NCBI RefSeq assembly: GCF_963676685.1
Contig: NC_092352.1
Span: 24,819,117-24,883,116, forward strand
DNA: 64,000 nt
Direction: 5' to 3'
Origin: Mytilus edulis
Taxonomy: Eukaryota > Mollusca > Bivalvia > Mytilida > Mytilidae
Each line of letters begins with the position of its first letter. The first letter of the stretch is position 1. Below the pieces are notes generated by a model, which worked only from the letters and a program-made list of their open reading frames with translations, was not told where the DNA came from and searched no databases. The position numbers were made by a program, and so were the translations under genes. Positions 33,291 through 45,222 of the stretch are shown one piece after another.

Positions 33291-36208
33291 TAATTTTTTT
33301 TTCTTCCGCCTAATTTTTTTCTTGCGGTGTAAAAATGTTTCAAAAGATGTCGCTTAGTTTTTTTGTATATGAGATCATACAGTCTATACGCTTTTGAAAC
33401 TCACCCTGTTTAACCGAACACTTTTCTTTGTAAGAGTTATCTCCCCAAACACTGTTTTTCTTGTTATCAGATCTCCTCCGCAACCGTAAAAGAAAGCGAC
33501 AAATTTATTTTTCCAAATTGCTCGTTATATCCTCAGAATGTTACGTTTTATTTTGACCGAAGCTTTACGAAGACCCCATATGAGAGTAATTTCCCCTTTT
33601 GTATTGAATTAAGTGAAATAAATTTGTAACTGGAAAACCATAAGTGATAGAGGCCTAGGGTCTTTTGATTTGAGGCCCTTGCTCAAAAAGTATGAAAATG
33701 AGGTCAAGGTCAAAGGTCAAGGTCATGTTCAAATTTTTGATTTTGGCTTGTTATCTCTTATTTTCAGAAATCATACAAGATATCGACAAAATATTTTCAC
33801 ACAATTGTTAGTTACGACATGTCGTAACACATGAATTTTAGTTGAAAGGGTACGAAGACATTTGACGCGAGTTTTCCCCCTTTTTATATCTTATATCATA
33901 CGTATGGTAATATAACTCATTAACAATATAAAGTAGAGGACTAGAGTCTTTTGATTTGAGGTCCTTGGTTTATGACCTTGAAATTGAGCTCAAGGTCATA
34001 TGCTAATTAAACGTTCTAGATTTTGACCTTTGCTTTTACCTCATATGTACACATGATAAAGCCATGGGACTTTTTGCATTAAGTTGTATTAGCAATGTGA
34101 CCTTAAAAAACACAACCGGAAGTGACCTTTTGTAAACCGGAAGTAGCTATTTTTTGTACTAAATCAATGTTAAAGTATATAGAACCATATATTTTTGGAA
34201 TCAGTGTCAAGTAAACTATCAAACAATACCGGAAGTAAACTTTTTAAACCGGAAGTAAAAGATTATCTCCCTTTAATATATATTTTTTTTTTATAGAAAC
34301 CATATATTTTTTTAATAAGCTTTCAAAAAGCTGTCATTTGGCGCTAAAATTGACATTTAAAGCTAAATTTTAATATTTTCATTTAAAAAAAGGTCTTAAC
34401 TGGTGGAAAGACCATCAATGGTTCTCTGAACAATTGGTTTTTAATTATTTTTTTTTCTTCCGCCTAAATTTTGTTCTTGCGTAGTATTGATGTTTCAAAA
34501 GATGTCGCTTAGATATTTGGAATATGATGTCGTATAGTTTATTCGCTTTAAAAATTTACAACTGCGTAACAAAATACTTTACATTGTAAGAGTTATCTCC
34601 CCAAACACTGTTTTTCTTGTGGCCACTACTCCTTCGCAACCGTAAAAGATTACGACAAATTTATTTTAACAAATTGCTCGTTACTTCTTCAGGATTAGGA
34701 TATTCATTTGGACCGAAGTTATCCGGAGACTCCATATGAGAGTTATTTCCCCTTATGCATTTGATATAAGTGATATGCGTTTCTTACTGGTAAACCATCA
34801 GTGATATAGGCCTAGAGTCTTTGGATTTAAGTTCCTTGGTCCATAAAAATGAAAATGAGGTCAAAGTCAAAGGTCAAGGTCATATTCTAAATTTTGATTT
34901 CGGCTTATTTTCTCTTATTTTCAACAACCGTGAAAGATATTGACAAATTATTCTTACTAAATTGTGAGTTGCGACATGTTGTAACTTATAAATTTTGGTT
35001 GGAAGGGTGCGTAAACAATAAATGAGAGTTTTCCCCCATCTTATATTTATATCATGCCTAAAGTGATATAACTCATTAATCATACATATTACAGACCTAT
35101 GGTCTTTTTATTTGAGGTCCTTGGTTGGTGACCTTGAAATTGAGGTCAAGGTCAAAGGTTAATAGGACGTTGTAGATTTTGACCTTTGCTTTAAATTCAT
35201 ATTTATACATTATAAAGTCATAGGAACTGACATTCTAGATTGATTTTTAATATTTTGATAATAAAATAGATCTTTACTTGTGGAAAGACCTTCAATTGTT
35301 CTTTGAACAATTGGTTTTTAATTATTATTTTTTTTTTTATTCTTCCGCCTAAATTTTTTCTTGCGTATTGTTGATGTTTCAAAAGATGTCGCTTAGATAT
35401 TTGGAATATTATATCGTATAGTTTATATGCTTTAAAAATTTTCAACCGCATAACAAAATACTTTACGTTGTAAGTTATCTCCCCAAACACTGTTTTTCTT
35501 GTGGCCACTACTCCTTTGCAACCATAAAAGATTGCGACAAATTTATTTTACCAAATTGCTTGTTACATCTTCAGGATTAGGCAATTTATTTGGACCGAAG
35601 CTTTCCAGAGACTCCATATGAGAGTTATTTCCCCTTATGTAAATGATATAAGTATTATGCATTTCTAACTGGTAAACCATAAGTGATAGAGACCTAGGGT
35701 TTTCAGATTTGAGGTCCTTGGTCCAAAAAAATGAAAATGAGGTCAAGGTCAAAGGTCAAGGTCATGTTCAAAATTTTTGATTTTTGCTTATTTTCACTGA
35801 TTTTCAAATACCGTATGACATATCGACAAATAAATTTTCATAAATTGTTAGTTGCGACATGTCCTTACTTGTATATTTTGGGTGAAAGGGTGCGCAGACA
35901 ATAAATGGGAGTTTTTGCCCATCTTATATTTAGGTTTACCCGTAAAGTGATATTACTCTTTAACCAAACATATTAAAGACCTAGGGTCTTTTGATTTAAG
36001 ATCCTTGGTATGTGACCTTGAAATTGAGGTCAAGGTCATAGGTTAATAGGACGTTCTAGATTTTGACCTTTGCTTTAAATCGATATTAATACACCATAAA
36101 GCCATAGGAACTAACATTTTAAACTGATTTTTCATATTTCAATATCAAAATAGATCTTTACTAGTGGAAAGACCTTCAATTGTTCTCTGAACAATTGGTT
36201 TTTAATAT
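33291..36208 (+). repeat. Array of three units of about 0.87-1.15 kb
   Basis: Units start with TCTTCCGCCTAA at about 33302, 34457 and 35341 and end with GGAAAGACCATCAA or GGAAAGACCTTCAA-like words, then TTCTCTGAACAATTGGTTTT, at about 34440, 35322 and 36207. Each holds TTATCTCCCCAAACACTGTT, an AATGAGGTCAAGGTCAAAGG block and a second TGACCTTGAAATTGAG block. No coding capacity. A related single element occupies 49171-49965. Origin unknown; a nonautonomous rolling-circle-type element with internal tandem repeats is one possibility. Confidence 0.8.
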
Positions 36209-36534
36209 GTAACTGTATTCAATCTTTAGTTGTTACTCTCTTAGGCAAAGTTGATCTGATGTTTTTGATTGTTCATTATAAAATAAATGTTCCTTAAATT
36301 TCTGCTAAAATTTCTACCATCATTTACACGCATTTTTGGACTTTCCGTTTTTAATTTTCCTCGGAGTTCAGTATTTTTTGTAATTTCACTTTTTTCAAAA
36401 GATGTCATGTAATATGAAATTCTAAATGAATCTGGATATAATATTTAACCTTGGAAGTCGTTTCCGTAAATTTGACGAAACAATATTGACCAATTTGAAA
36501 AGTAAGCATTTATTTATTTGTTAAATTTTCTTAC

Positions 36535-36582
36535 CTATTGCGTATGTTGAAGTGACATTTATGGGTTTGTTTGAAATACTTC
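36535..36582 (-). other. Candidate noncoding 5' exon 2 of paralogue C
   Basis: A 48-base segment on the minus strand between an AG acceptor (AAGAAG then GAAGTATTTC) and a donor (GCAATAG then GTAAGAAAA), nearly identical to the 49-base segment at 15307-15355. Contains a stop; 5' UTR. Confidence 0.55.
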
Positions 36583-36765
36583 CTTCTTATTGTAATTCAT
36601 TTGATTAAATAATAGTTTTACCATGACCTTTTGAACACGAATTTAAATTCAAATATAGCTTTAAATTGTTATGAAATTTCCGCTACAGCATATTTTGCAC
36701 ACTTATAGTTTGCTTACAATTTTTTGCTTTAACTCACTATTTAGTTATTCACTTTGTGTACTTAC

Positions 36766-36840
36766 GTTTGGAGTTGTGTAGAGTCACTATTTCGAAGTAT
36801 TGGTAACAATCAGACGCATTCGTCAAACTGATGATTTATC
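36766..36840 (-). other. Candidate 5' exon 1 and donor of paralogue C
   Basis: Donor ACTCCAAAC then GTAAGTAC on the minus strand, same as at 15534. The preceding 70 bases are conserved with paralogue B. Confidence 0.48.
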
Positions 36841-37082
36841 TTTTGCGAAACATTCTAAAGATAAATGTATTTATAGCTTAAGTTCTTATTATTAAAGATT
36901 GTGGCGACACTACTTTTAACTGTTTGGAAAACCCAAATAGTTGATGTGATTAGTGTACTTGTATATAACTCAACAACGTGAGTTTGAGATTCTCTTAGTT
37001 ACATATAGAAAATATTGGCAAATATGTGTTGAAGTATACTCAATTTGGGTGTAAAAACTCAAGTCTCAACAGTTCAACAATA

Positions 37083-37208
37083 AGATAAAAGAGGGACGAA
37101 AGATACCAGAGGGTCAGTCAAACTCATAAATCGAAAATAAACTGAAAACGCCATGGCTTAAAATGAAAAAGACAAACAGACAAACAATAGTACACATGAC
37201 ACAACATA
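37083..37208 (-). repeat. Reverse-transcriptase element tail, inverted
   Basis: Reverse complement of the terminal part of the noncoding tail (AAAGAGGGACGAAAGATACC, then CAGTCAAACTCATAAATC and ACGCCATGGCT). Truncated before the hairpin. Confidence 0.65.
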
Positions 37209-37370
37209 GTATGGGAACATTCTAAATACATGAATTTGCATTAATGCAAATGAAAAAAATATGTTCAACTCAATAATTTGACTTGTCAACTTTAGTTCTT
37301 AATAGTTTCAACCTAAACGAGTATCGCACTCGGTAAAAGAGGACTGCAAAATATTAAAAAGGGATACAAT

Positions 37371-37463
37371 CTCCGGCGAGTTGATATCCGTTCCATATAT
37401 GCTCCGAAATACTGCGTAGTGTTTCGAAGTATTGAACGGAACGGATATAATCTTTGCGCCGGA
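37371..37463. repeat. Imperfect inverted repeat
   Basis: CTCCGGCGAGTTGATATCCG...GCTCCGAAATACT is followed by its imperfect complement (AGTGTTTCGAAGTATT ... GGATATAATC ... GCGCCGGA). Arms of about 42-46 bases with a 5-base loop. No larger element defined. Confidence 0.5.
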
Positions 37464-37996
37464 AGTTGAAAGGGATATTCAAACTCATATAAGTCGAAGA
37501 CAACGATGTACATAACATAAAAAAACTAGTGACCGCATTGGAAATTCGGAAGTGAAATCAGATGTTCCGTGAAGCATATACTCTCCACATTTAGCATTCG
37601 ATGGTTTACACCGGAGGTGAGTCATTTGTGAGAATTAAGTCAACAATTTGATGATATACATGTATCTCTTTTCAATTAAAGAGAAGACTAAATGGTAAGG
37701 CACCAGTATCATTTTCACCATGAATGAAAATAAAAGATAAAGCGGGAAATACAACAATGCGGTAGCAAACAAAGTTGAACAATACATTCAAGATTAATAG
37801 TGTGTTGTCCAATCTTGTTGTTGTTGATCTTCACAGGAAGATTCAAATATAACAGTTTTCAAGTTGCCTTTACTCAGATTGAAGGGCTGTCTTTATGATT
37901 AATTTTATATTATTTGTTTGCCTGGCTGCTTAATCTCGGGGAATCGTAGCTGTATAAATAAAAGTGTATATTTTTTATTACTAGTAGATTAAAAAA

Positions 37997-40900
37997 ACTA
38001 GAGGCTCTAAAGAGCCTGTGTCGCTCACCTTGGTCTATGTGCATATCAAACAAAGGACACAAATGGATTCATGACAAAATTGTATTTTGGTGATGGTGAT
38101 GTGTTTGAAGTTCTTACTTTACTGAACGATTTTGCTTCTTACAATTATATCTATAATGAACTTTGCCCATTAGTAACAGAGAACTATATTTGGTAAAAAT
38201 TTACATAAATTTACCAAATTAATGAAAATTGTTAAAAATTGACTATAAAGGGCAATAACTCCTTAAGGGGTCAATTGACCATTTAGGTCATGCTGACTTA
38301 TTTGTTGATCTTACTTTGCTGAACATTATTGCTGTTTACAGTTTATCGCTATCTATAATAGTATTCAAGATAACCAAAAACGGCAAAATTTCTTTAAAAA
38401 TTACCAATTGGAGGGCAGCAACCCAACAACCAGTTGTCCAATTTATCTGAAAAATTTAGGGCAGATAAATATTGACTTGATTAACAATTTAACTTCATGT
38501 CAGATTTGCTCTAAATGCTTTGGTTTCATAGTTATAAGCCAAAAACTGCATTTTACCCCTATGTTCTATTTTTAGCCGTGGCGGCCATCTTGGTTGAATG
38601 GCCAGGTCATCGGACACATTTTTCAAACTAGATACCCCAAAGATGATTGTGGCCTAGTAGTTTCAGTGGAGATTTTGTAAAAGATTACTTAGATTTATGA
38701 AAAATGGTTAAAAATTGACTATAAAGGGCAGTAACTCCTAAATGGGTCAATTGACCATTTTGGTCATGTTGACTTATTTGTAAATCTAACTTTGCTGAAC
38801 ATTATAGCTGTTTACAGTTTATCTCTATCTATAATAATATTCAAGATAATAACCAAAAACAGCAAAATTTCCTCAAAATTACCAATTCAGGGGCAGCAAC
38901 CCAACAACCGATTGACTGATTCATCTGAAAATTTCAGGGCAGATAGATCTTGACCTGATAAACATTTTCAACCCATGTCAGATTTCCTCAAAATGCTTTG
39001 GTTTTTGAGTTATAAGCCAAAAACTGCATTTTACCCCTATGTTCTATTTTTAACCGTGGCGGCCATCTTGGTTTGTTGACCGGGTCACGCCACACATTTT
39101 TTTTAACTAGATACCCCAAAGATGATTGTGGCCAAGTTTGGATTAATTTGGCCCAGTAGTTTCAGAGGAGAAGATTTTTGTAAAAGATTACTTTAATTTA
39201 CGAAAAATGGTTAAAAATTGACTATAAAGGGCAATAACTCCTAAACGGGTCAACTGACCATTTTGGTCATGTTGACTTATTTGTAAATCTAACTTTGCTG
39301 AACATTATTGCTGTTTACAGTTTATCTCTATCTATAATAATATTCAAGATAATAACCAAAAACAGCAAAATTTCCTCAAAATTACCAATTCAGGGGCAGC
39401 AACCAAACAACGGGTTGACTGATTCAACTGAAAATTTCAGGGCAGATAGATCTTGACCTGATAAACATTTTTATCCCCATGTCAGATTTCCTCAAAATGC
39501 TTTGGTTTTTGAGTAATAAGCCAAAAACTGCATTTTACCCCTATGTTCTATTTTTAGCTGTGGCGTCCATCTTAGTTGGTTGACCGGGTCACGCCACACA
39601 TTTTTTTTAACTAGATACCCCAAAGATGATTGTGGCCAAGTTTGGATTAATTTGGCCCAGTAATTTCAGAGGAGAAGATTTTTGTAAAAGATTACTTTAA
39701 TTTACGAAAAATGGTTAAAAATTGACTATAAAGGGCAATAACTCCTAAACGGGTCAACTGACCATTTTGGTCATGTTGACTTATTTGTAAATATAACTTT
39801 GCTGAACATTATTGCTGTTTACAGTTTATCTCTATCTATAATAATATTCAAGATAATAACCAAAAACAGCAAAATTTCCTCAAAATTACCAATTCAGGGG
39901 CAGCAACCCAACAACCGATTGACCGATTTATCTGAAAATTTCAGGGCAGATAGATCTTGACCTGATAAACATTTTTATCCCTGTCAGATTTCCTCAAAAT
40001 GCTTTGGTTTTTGAGTTATAAGCCAAAAACTGCATTTTACCCCTTTGTCCTATTTTTAGCTGTGGCGTCCATCTTAGTTGGTTGACTAGGTCACGCCACA
40101 CATTTTTTAAACTAGATACCCCAAAGATGATTGTGGCCAAGTTTGGATTAATTTGGCCCAGTAGTTTCAGAGGAGAAGATTTTTGTAAAAGATTACTTTA
40201 ATTTACGAAAAATGGTTAAAAATTGACTATAAAGGTCAATAACTCCTAAACGGGTCAACTGAACATTTTGGTCATGATGACTTATTTGTAGATCTTACTT
40301 TGCTGAACATTATTGCTGTTTACAGTTTATCTCTATCTTTAATAACATTCAAGATAATAACCAAAAACAGCAAAATTTCCTCAAAATTACCAATTCAGGG
40401 GCAGCAACCCAACAACCGATTGACCGATTCATCTGAAAATTTCAGGGCAGATAGATCTTAACCTGATAATCATTTTCAACCAATGTCAGATTTCCTCAAA
40501 ATGCTTTGGTTTTTGAGTTATAAGCCAAAAACTGCATTTTACCCCTATGTTCTATTTTTAGCCGTGGCGGCCATCTTGGTTGGTTGACCAAGTCACGCCA
40601 CACAGATACCCCAAAGATGATTGTGGCCAAGTTTGGATTAATTTGGCCCAGTAGTTTCAGAGGAGAAGATTTTTGTAAAAGATTACTTTAATTTACGAAA
40701 AATGGTTAAAAATTTACTATAAAGGGCAATAACTCCTAAACGGGTCAAATGACCATTTTGGTCATGTTGACTTATTTGTAGATCTTACTTTGCTGCACAT
40801 TATTGCTGTTACAGTTTATCTCAATCTATAATAATATTCAAGATAATAACCAAAAACAGCAAAATTTCCTCAAAATTACCAATTCAGGGGCAGCAACCCA

Positions 40901-42168
40901 ACAACCGATTGACCGATTCATCTGAAAATTTCAGGGCAGATAGATCTTGACCTGATAAACATTTTCAACCCTGTCAGATTTTCTCTAAATGCTTTGGTTT
41001 TTGAGTTATAAGCCAAAAACTGCATTTTACCCCTATGTTCTATTTTTAGCCATGGCGGCCATCTTGGTTGGTTGACCGGGTCACGCCACACATTTTTTAA
41101 ACTAGATACCCAAATGATGATTGTGGCCAAGTTTGGTTTGATTTGGCCCAGTAGTTTCAGAGGAGAAGATTTTTGTAAAAGCTAACGCCGGACGACGACG
41201 GACGACGGACGCCGGACGCAAAGTGATGAGAAAAGCTCACTTGGTCCTTTGGGCCAGGTGAGCTAAAAACAGCAAAATTTCCTCAAAATTACCAATTCAG
41301 GGCCAGCAACCTAACAACCGATTATCCGATTCATCTAAAAAATTCCAGGTCAGATAGATCGTGAACTGATCAACAATTTTACTTCCTGTCAGATTTGCTC
41401 TAAATGCTTTGGTTTTTGAGTTATAAGCCAAAAACTGCATTTTACCCCCATGTTCTATTTTTAGCCATGACGGCCATCTTGGTTTGTTGGCCGAGTTACC
41501 GGACACATTTTATTAACTAGATACCCCAATGATGATTATGGCTAAGTTTGGTTAAATTTGGCCCAGTAGTTTCAGAGGAGAAGATTTTTCTAAAAGATTA
41601 CTAAGATTTACGAAAAATGGTTAAAAATTGACTATAAAGGGTAATAACTCCTAAAGTGGTCAACTGACCATTTTGGTCGTGGTGACTTATTTGTAGATCT
41701 TACTTTTCTGAACATTATTGCTGTTTACAGTTTATCTCTATCTATAATGATATTCAAGATAATAACCAAAAACAGCAAAATGACCTTAAAATTACCATTT
41801 CAGGGGCAGCAACCCAACAACGGAATGTCCGATTAATCTGAAAATTTCAGGGCAGATAGATCTTGACCTGATGAACAATTTTATCGCTGTCAGATTTGCT
41901 TTAAATGCTTTGGTTTTTGAGTTATAATCCAAAAACTGCATTTTACCCCTATGTTCTATTTTTAGCCATGGCGGCCATCTTGGTTAGTTGGCCGGGTCAC
42001 CGGACACATTTTTTAAACTAGATACCCCAATGATGATTGTGGCCAAGTTTGGTTAAATTTGGCCCAGTAGTTTCAGAGGAGAAGATTTTTGTAAAAGTTA
42101 ACGACGACGGACGACGGACGCCAAGTGATGAGAAAAGCTCACTTGGCCCTTTGGGCCAGGTGAGCTAA
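37997..42168 (+). mobile_element. Array of roughly 500-base repeats with a hairpin-CTAA tail, probable nonautonomous element
   Basis: The head has AGGCTCTAAAGAGCCT and GTGTCGCTCACC. It is followed by units whose ACTATAAAGGG start word lies near 38243, 38719, 39221, 39724, 40227, 40713 and 41630 (period mostly 477-504). The tail is a GGACG-rich stretch, AAGTGATGAGAAAAGCTCAC, the hairpin TGGCCCTTTGGGCCA, and GGTGAGCTAA. GCTCACC at the head complements GGTGAGC at the tail. A hairpin shortly before CTRR is a known Helitron 3' feature, so a Helitron-type origin is possible but not shown. The tail occurs twice (41184-41266 and 42098-42168). No coding capacity. Confidence 0.72.
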
Positions 42169-42225
42169 AAATTGATTAAGCCATGGGTTACAAAGAAAAG
42201 GAAATATAGACAAATAATAGTACAC

Positions 42226-42335
42226 AATATACAACTTAAAAACTAAAGACTAAGCAACACGAACCCCACCAAATACTGGGGGTGATCTAAGGTGCTCCGG
42301 AAGGATAAGCAGATCCTGCTGATACAGTGTCGAGA
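42226..42335 (-). repeat. Reverse-transcriptase element tail fragment, inverted
   Basis: Contains GCAACACGAACCCCACC, GGGGGTGATCTAAGG and CTCCGGAAGGATAAGCAGAT, the reverse complement of the family tail's hairpin region. Abuts the tail of the 500-base array. Confidence 0.65.
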
Positions 42336-42949
42336 ACAGAAGCATGTTAACGCACAACACTACTTTTCACTTTGGGACAAAAACTCATAGTTTGAATGAA
42401 TCATTTGCGAATAAAAGATACAAATATGTGTCCAGCATTGTTCGTCGATGTCTAGGTGTACGCTCGAAACTACATACACAAACTTGATAGGTGCAATAGT
42501 TGAATATAGAGCTCTAACAGTACGTCCCCTTGGAATGTACATTTTGAGTATCGTCTGTACGGAGTTTTTGCTATACCGATTTTTTTTTTAAAGATTAGCC
42601 AATATTTTCAATTTGTTACTATTAACGTGCTATTTTCAAACAATTACAAAAATACTAAACGGGAGAATATAAATGGAGTTAGTATTTATTAATATCATGA
42701 GAATACAAAAAAACATAAACATAGAATATTCAAATCAATTTCAAATTATACATATTTTTAATATATTACACACAATAAAAACACTGTGCTCCCGATTAAC
42801 ATCCAAATATGACATCCATCACAATTAATATATATGAATGTTAAAGGAGTTTATAGGAATGTTAGTGTATCACAGTCATAGCTTTTATTGATGCAAACAC
42901 ATGCAAATGAAGCTTCATTCTTTTCATAATTTCTTGTTAGGTAAAAATA

Positions 42950-43337
42950 CAATCTAATTAAAAACCGATCTCTCATCGCTCCTGTTTCTGATATGTCGCG
43001 TGGGAGATCTAACGAAACCCGCTTTGAGGTCACATGTGAGTGACCTCGTAGGTGTGTCTTTTTCGACCAATGAAATTGAGTCTTCCACGATCTTGGAAGT
43101 TTAACGTAAGGCAAAGGGATGTAACTCATTTTATTTACGACGAAATCGTCAGTCAAAATAATTCATAAACTTTTTTGATTGGCTTATTAATAGGTCGTCA
43201 ACTCATTTGCATATCTTTATAAATTCATAACTTTTAGTTCACTCACATGTGACCTCAAAGCCGGTTTCGTTAGATCTCCCACGCGACATATCAGAAACAG
43301 GAGCGATGAGAGATAGGTTTTTAATTAGATTGGTAAA
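42950..43337. mobile_element. Inverted-repeat (MITE-like) element
   Basis: Arms of about 100 bases: AATCTAATTAAAAACCGATC, CTCATCGCTCCTGTTTCTG, GATATGTCGCGTGGGAG and so on at 42950-43048, and the near-perfect complement at 43238-43337. The 190-base spacer has no coding content. Target duplication not resolved. The 101-codon minus frame 42851-43156 overlaps an arm and is not called. Lies downstream of the divergent otopetrin-like gene. Confidence 0.75.
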
Positions 43338-43581
43338 AATAGGACCTCAGGATCAACATACCCTTCTTCACATAGACAAAGAGTGAATATAATTTAAGAA
43401 CACTCGTGTCATGAGTCAGTCGAAAGTCCTTAATGAATGCGATAAAAGTCCGTCCATTATTTTTTGTCATTCCTGGTATTCATCCTTTTAATGTTTGACT
43501 TTGTAAATTTATCTTTTTTCAAACGTTGATAAAACCAAGTATTTATGTCATCAAATTGTGCCGCCTTCTATTTAAGTCAAG

Positions 43582-45222
43582 TTAACGTTTCAATCTATCA
43601 TACAAACCATAAAAGGATACGAAAGCATTGAATCTGTAAAAGATCACAAATGGGTACAAAAATCCAAAGATTTCTGTCCAGTCAGATGACCCAAAGAAAT
43701 GATATGGTGCGTCATTCTGATAAACATATTGTGAAACTATTAGAGTATCAGCCGCCCACGAGCATAAATTCATAAAAGACATTAATAAACATGTATATTC
43801 AACAGACGCCCATGAGGAAATATTAAAAGCCTTCGCATATTTTTTCATTTGTAAGATGAAAACTGTTTGGAAATAAGCGGCGATAATATCAATAACAAGT
43901 TTATAAAAACCTATAGCATATGTAGCTTCAGAGTTGACATTGTAAATATTTGACATAAGTTTTACCGTGTAATATGATATTGCTGCAACCGCACTTGCAA
44001 TAAGAATGTAATCACCAGAATCAAGAGATGTACATTCCTTTTGTTTCAAGGGTTTACATTGCGTCTGAAGAGAGTAAAAACATTTCACGTACAAAAGCAG
44101 CTCAATAGTATCTCCTACAGCAATTGACATTGTTAAGCCTAAATGTACAGATGGTACTTTTGAAATGTGTAAACAGTATAATATAACTGACGGCAGATAA
44201 AGAAGAATAGGAACAGATATGCTTATAAATCTTCTTATACGGTGTTGTCTGTAGTTTGTTGAGCTTTCAGAGTTGTCTAATAAAGGAATGCGCTCATTAT
44301 TCCGCCTGCTATTTGTCGAATCTGACCTACCATTTATCGACCCTCTTAAATTGCTCGTCGACTCTGACGTTTCTCTGTTTACGTCAAGTGAAATATCATC
44401 AAGCACAAATTCGTCATTTTTCAATCCAAATTTTGGCCACATATTCATAATAAATGTTATTGAAACAAGCGAATATTCACAAAATGCCGGTAGCAAGAAA
44501 GGATCAATCTTCATCAATACCGCGTACATACTTGACTTGTAGCAAGAAGTATTACTCGAAGTGTGATGGCTAATGGTCGTCAAATTCAAAATGTCAACCA
44601 TGTCAACTTCCTTGGGTTTAAAAGTAAAAGCCAAGGCATAACATATTACAGAAATATTTGTCAGGAATATAATAAGTAATCCATAATAAATACCAAGATG
44701 TCTGGTAAATCGCGAATGCGAAAAATATGTTATGAATGCAGTTTGTACAACGTAAAATACTATACAGACGAGATCATATACTATATTGTCTTCTGTAAAT
44801 TTTAATGTCATTGAGTTAGTTAGACAATCAATATAAAAAGTCATGTCCAATGTTCTTGAAATAATACAGCTGAAACAAAAAATCCACAAAAACCTGAGTC
44901 TTATTGTATTACATGTATTCCATGGTAAAATACGAAACACACTGTTCCCTTTTGATGACACGTATAAACTTATACACACGCAAAGTACAATCGCTAGAGC
45001 AGATAGAAATGATAAGACTGCTAGTCCAACGCTGAATTTAGACGAAATAGTCTCGTTAGTTGAAAACCCAATCATCAATATCTCAGAAAGGATAGCGATT
45101 GAAGTAGTCATCAGTAAAAGTCCTGCCAGGCTGCCGTCGTGTGAACCATTCTTCTCGTCTACATTACCGGCCGAAAACGGTAAAACAAATGCTGCTCGAA
45201 ATACTCCTTTAAAGAAATCCAT
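43582..45222 (-). CDS. Otopetrin-like multipass membrane protein (divergent paralogue D)
   Basis: From the ATG at 45222 it encodes 546 residues; an ATG 15 bases upstream (45237) gives 551. I prefer 45222 (MDFFKGVFRAAFVLPFSAG): the upstream ATG overlaps a probable acceptor (TTTTTACATGAG) and is lost in the duplicate pseudogene, whose acceptor reads CACATTAG. Features in order: FVLPFSAG and SHDGSLAG at the N-terminus, QTAFITYFSHSRF, YGLLIIFLTNIS, EYSLVSITF and NMWPK. A longer serine/arginine/acid-rich central loop follows, then six more hydrophobic segments with YFQTVFILQMKKY and a C-terminal YPFVIFYRFNAFVSFY. FYRF is closer to the FYR motif of vertebrate otopetrins than the FYHF of A-C. Intact frame, presumably functional proton-channel-family protein. 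Its broken twin lies at 22110-24283. Confidence 0.85.
   Translation of the reverse strand: MDFFKGVFRAAFVLPFSAGNVDEKNGSHDGSLAGLLLMTTSIAILSEILMIGFSTNETISSKFSVGLAVLSFLSALAIVLCVCISLYVSSKGNSVFRILPWNTCNTIRLRFLWIFCFSCIISRTLDMTFYIDCLTNSMTLKFTEDNIVYDLVCIVFYVVQTAFITYFSHSRFTRHLGIYYGLLIIFLTNISVICYALAFTFKPKEVDMVDILNLTTISHHTSSNTSCYKSSMYAVLMKIDPFLLPAFCEYSLVSITFIMNMWPKFGLKNDEFVLDDISLDVNRETSESTSNLRGSINGRSDSTNSRRNNERIPLLDNSESSTNYRQHRIRRFISISVPILLYLPSVILYCLHISKVPSVHLGLTMSIAVGDTIELLLYVKCFYSLQTQCKPLKQKECTSLDSGDYILIASAVAAISYYTVKLMSNIYNVNSEATYAIGFYKLVIDIIAAYFQTVFILQMKKYAKAFNISSWASVEYTCLLMSFMNLCSWAADTLIVSQYVYQNDAPYHFFGSSDWTEIFGFLYPFVIFYRFNAFVSFYGLYDRLKR

Larger units (their letters stand above)
36365..37060 (-). repeat. 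Upstream region of paralogue C, duplicate of 15140-15800
   Basis: Matches the region upstream of paralogue B (shared TGACCTTTTGAACACGA, GAAATACTTCCTTC, TTGTTATGAAATTTCC). It carries the candidate 5' exons and shows that the gene duplication included the promoter side. Confidence 0.75.

Noticed and set aside
37997-42168. Coding frames in the 500-base array (for example 40918-41130, 41297-41506 minus)
   Set aside because: Same peptide recurs once per repeat unit; a product of repetition rather than selection.
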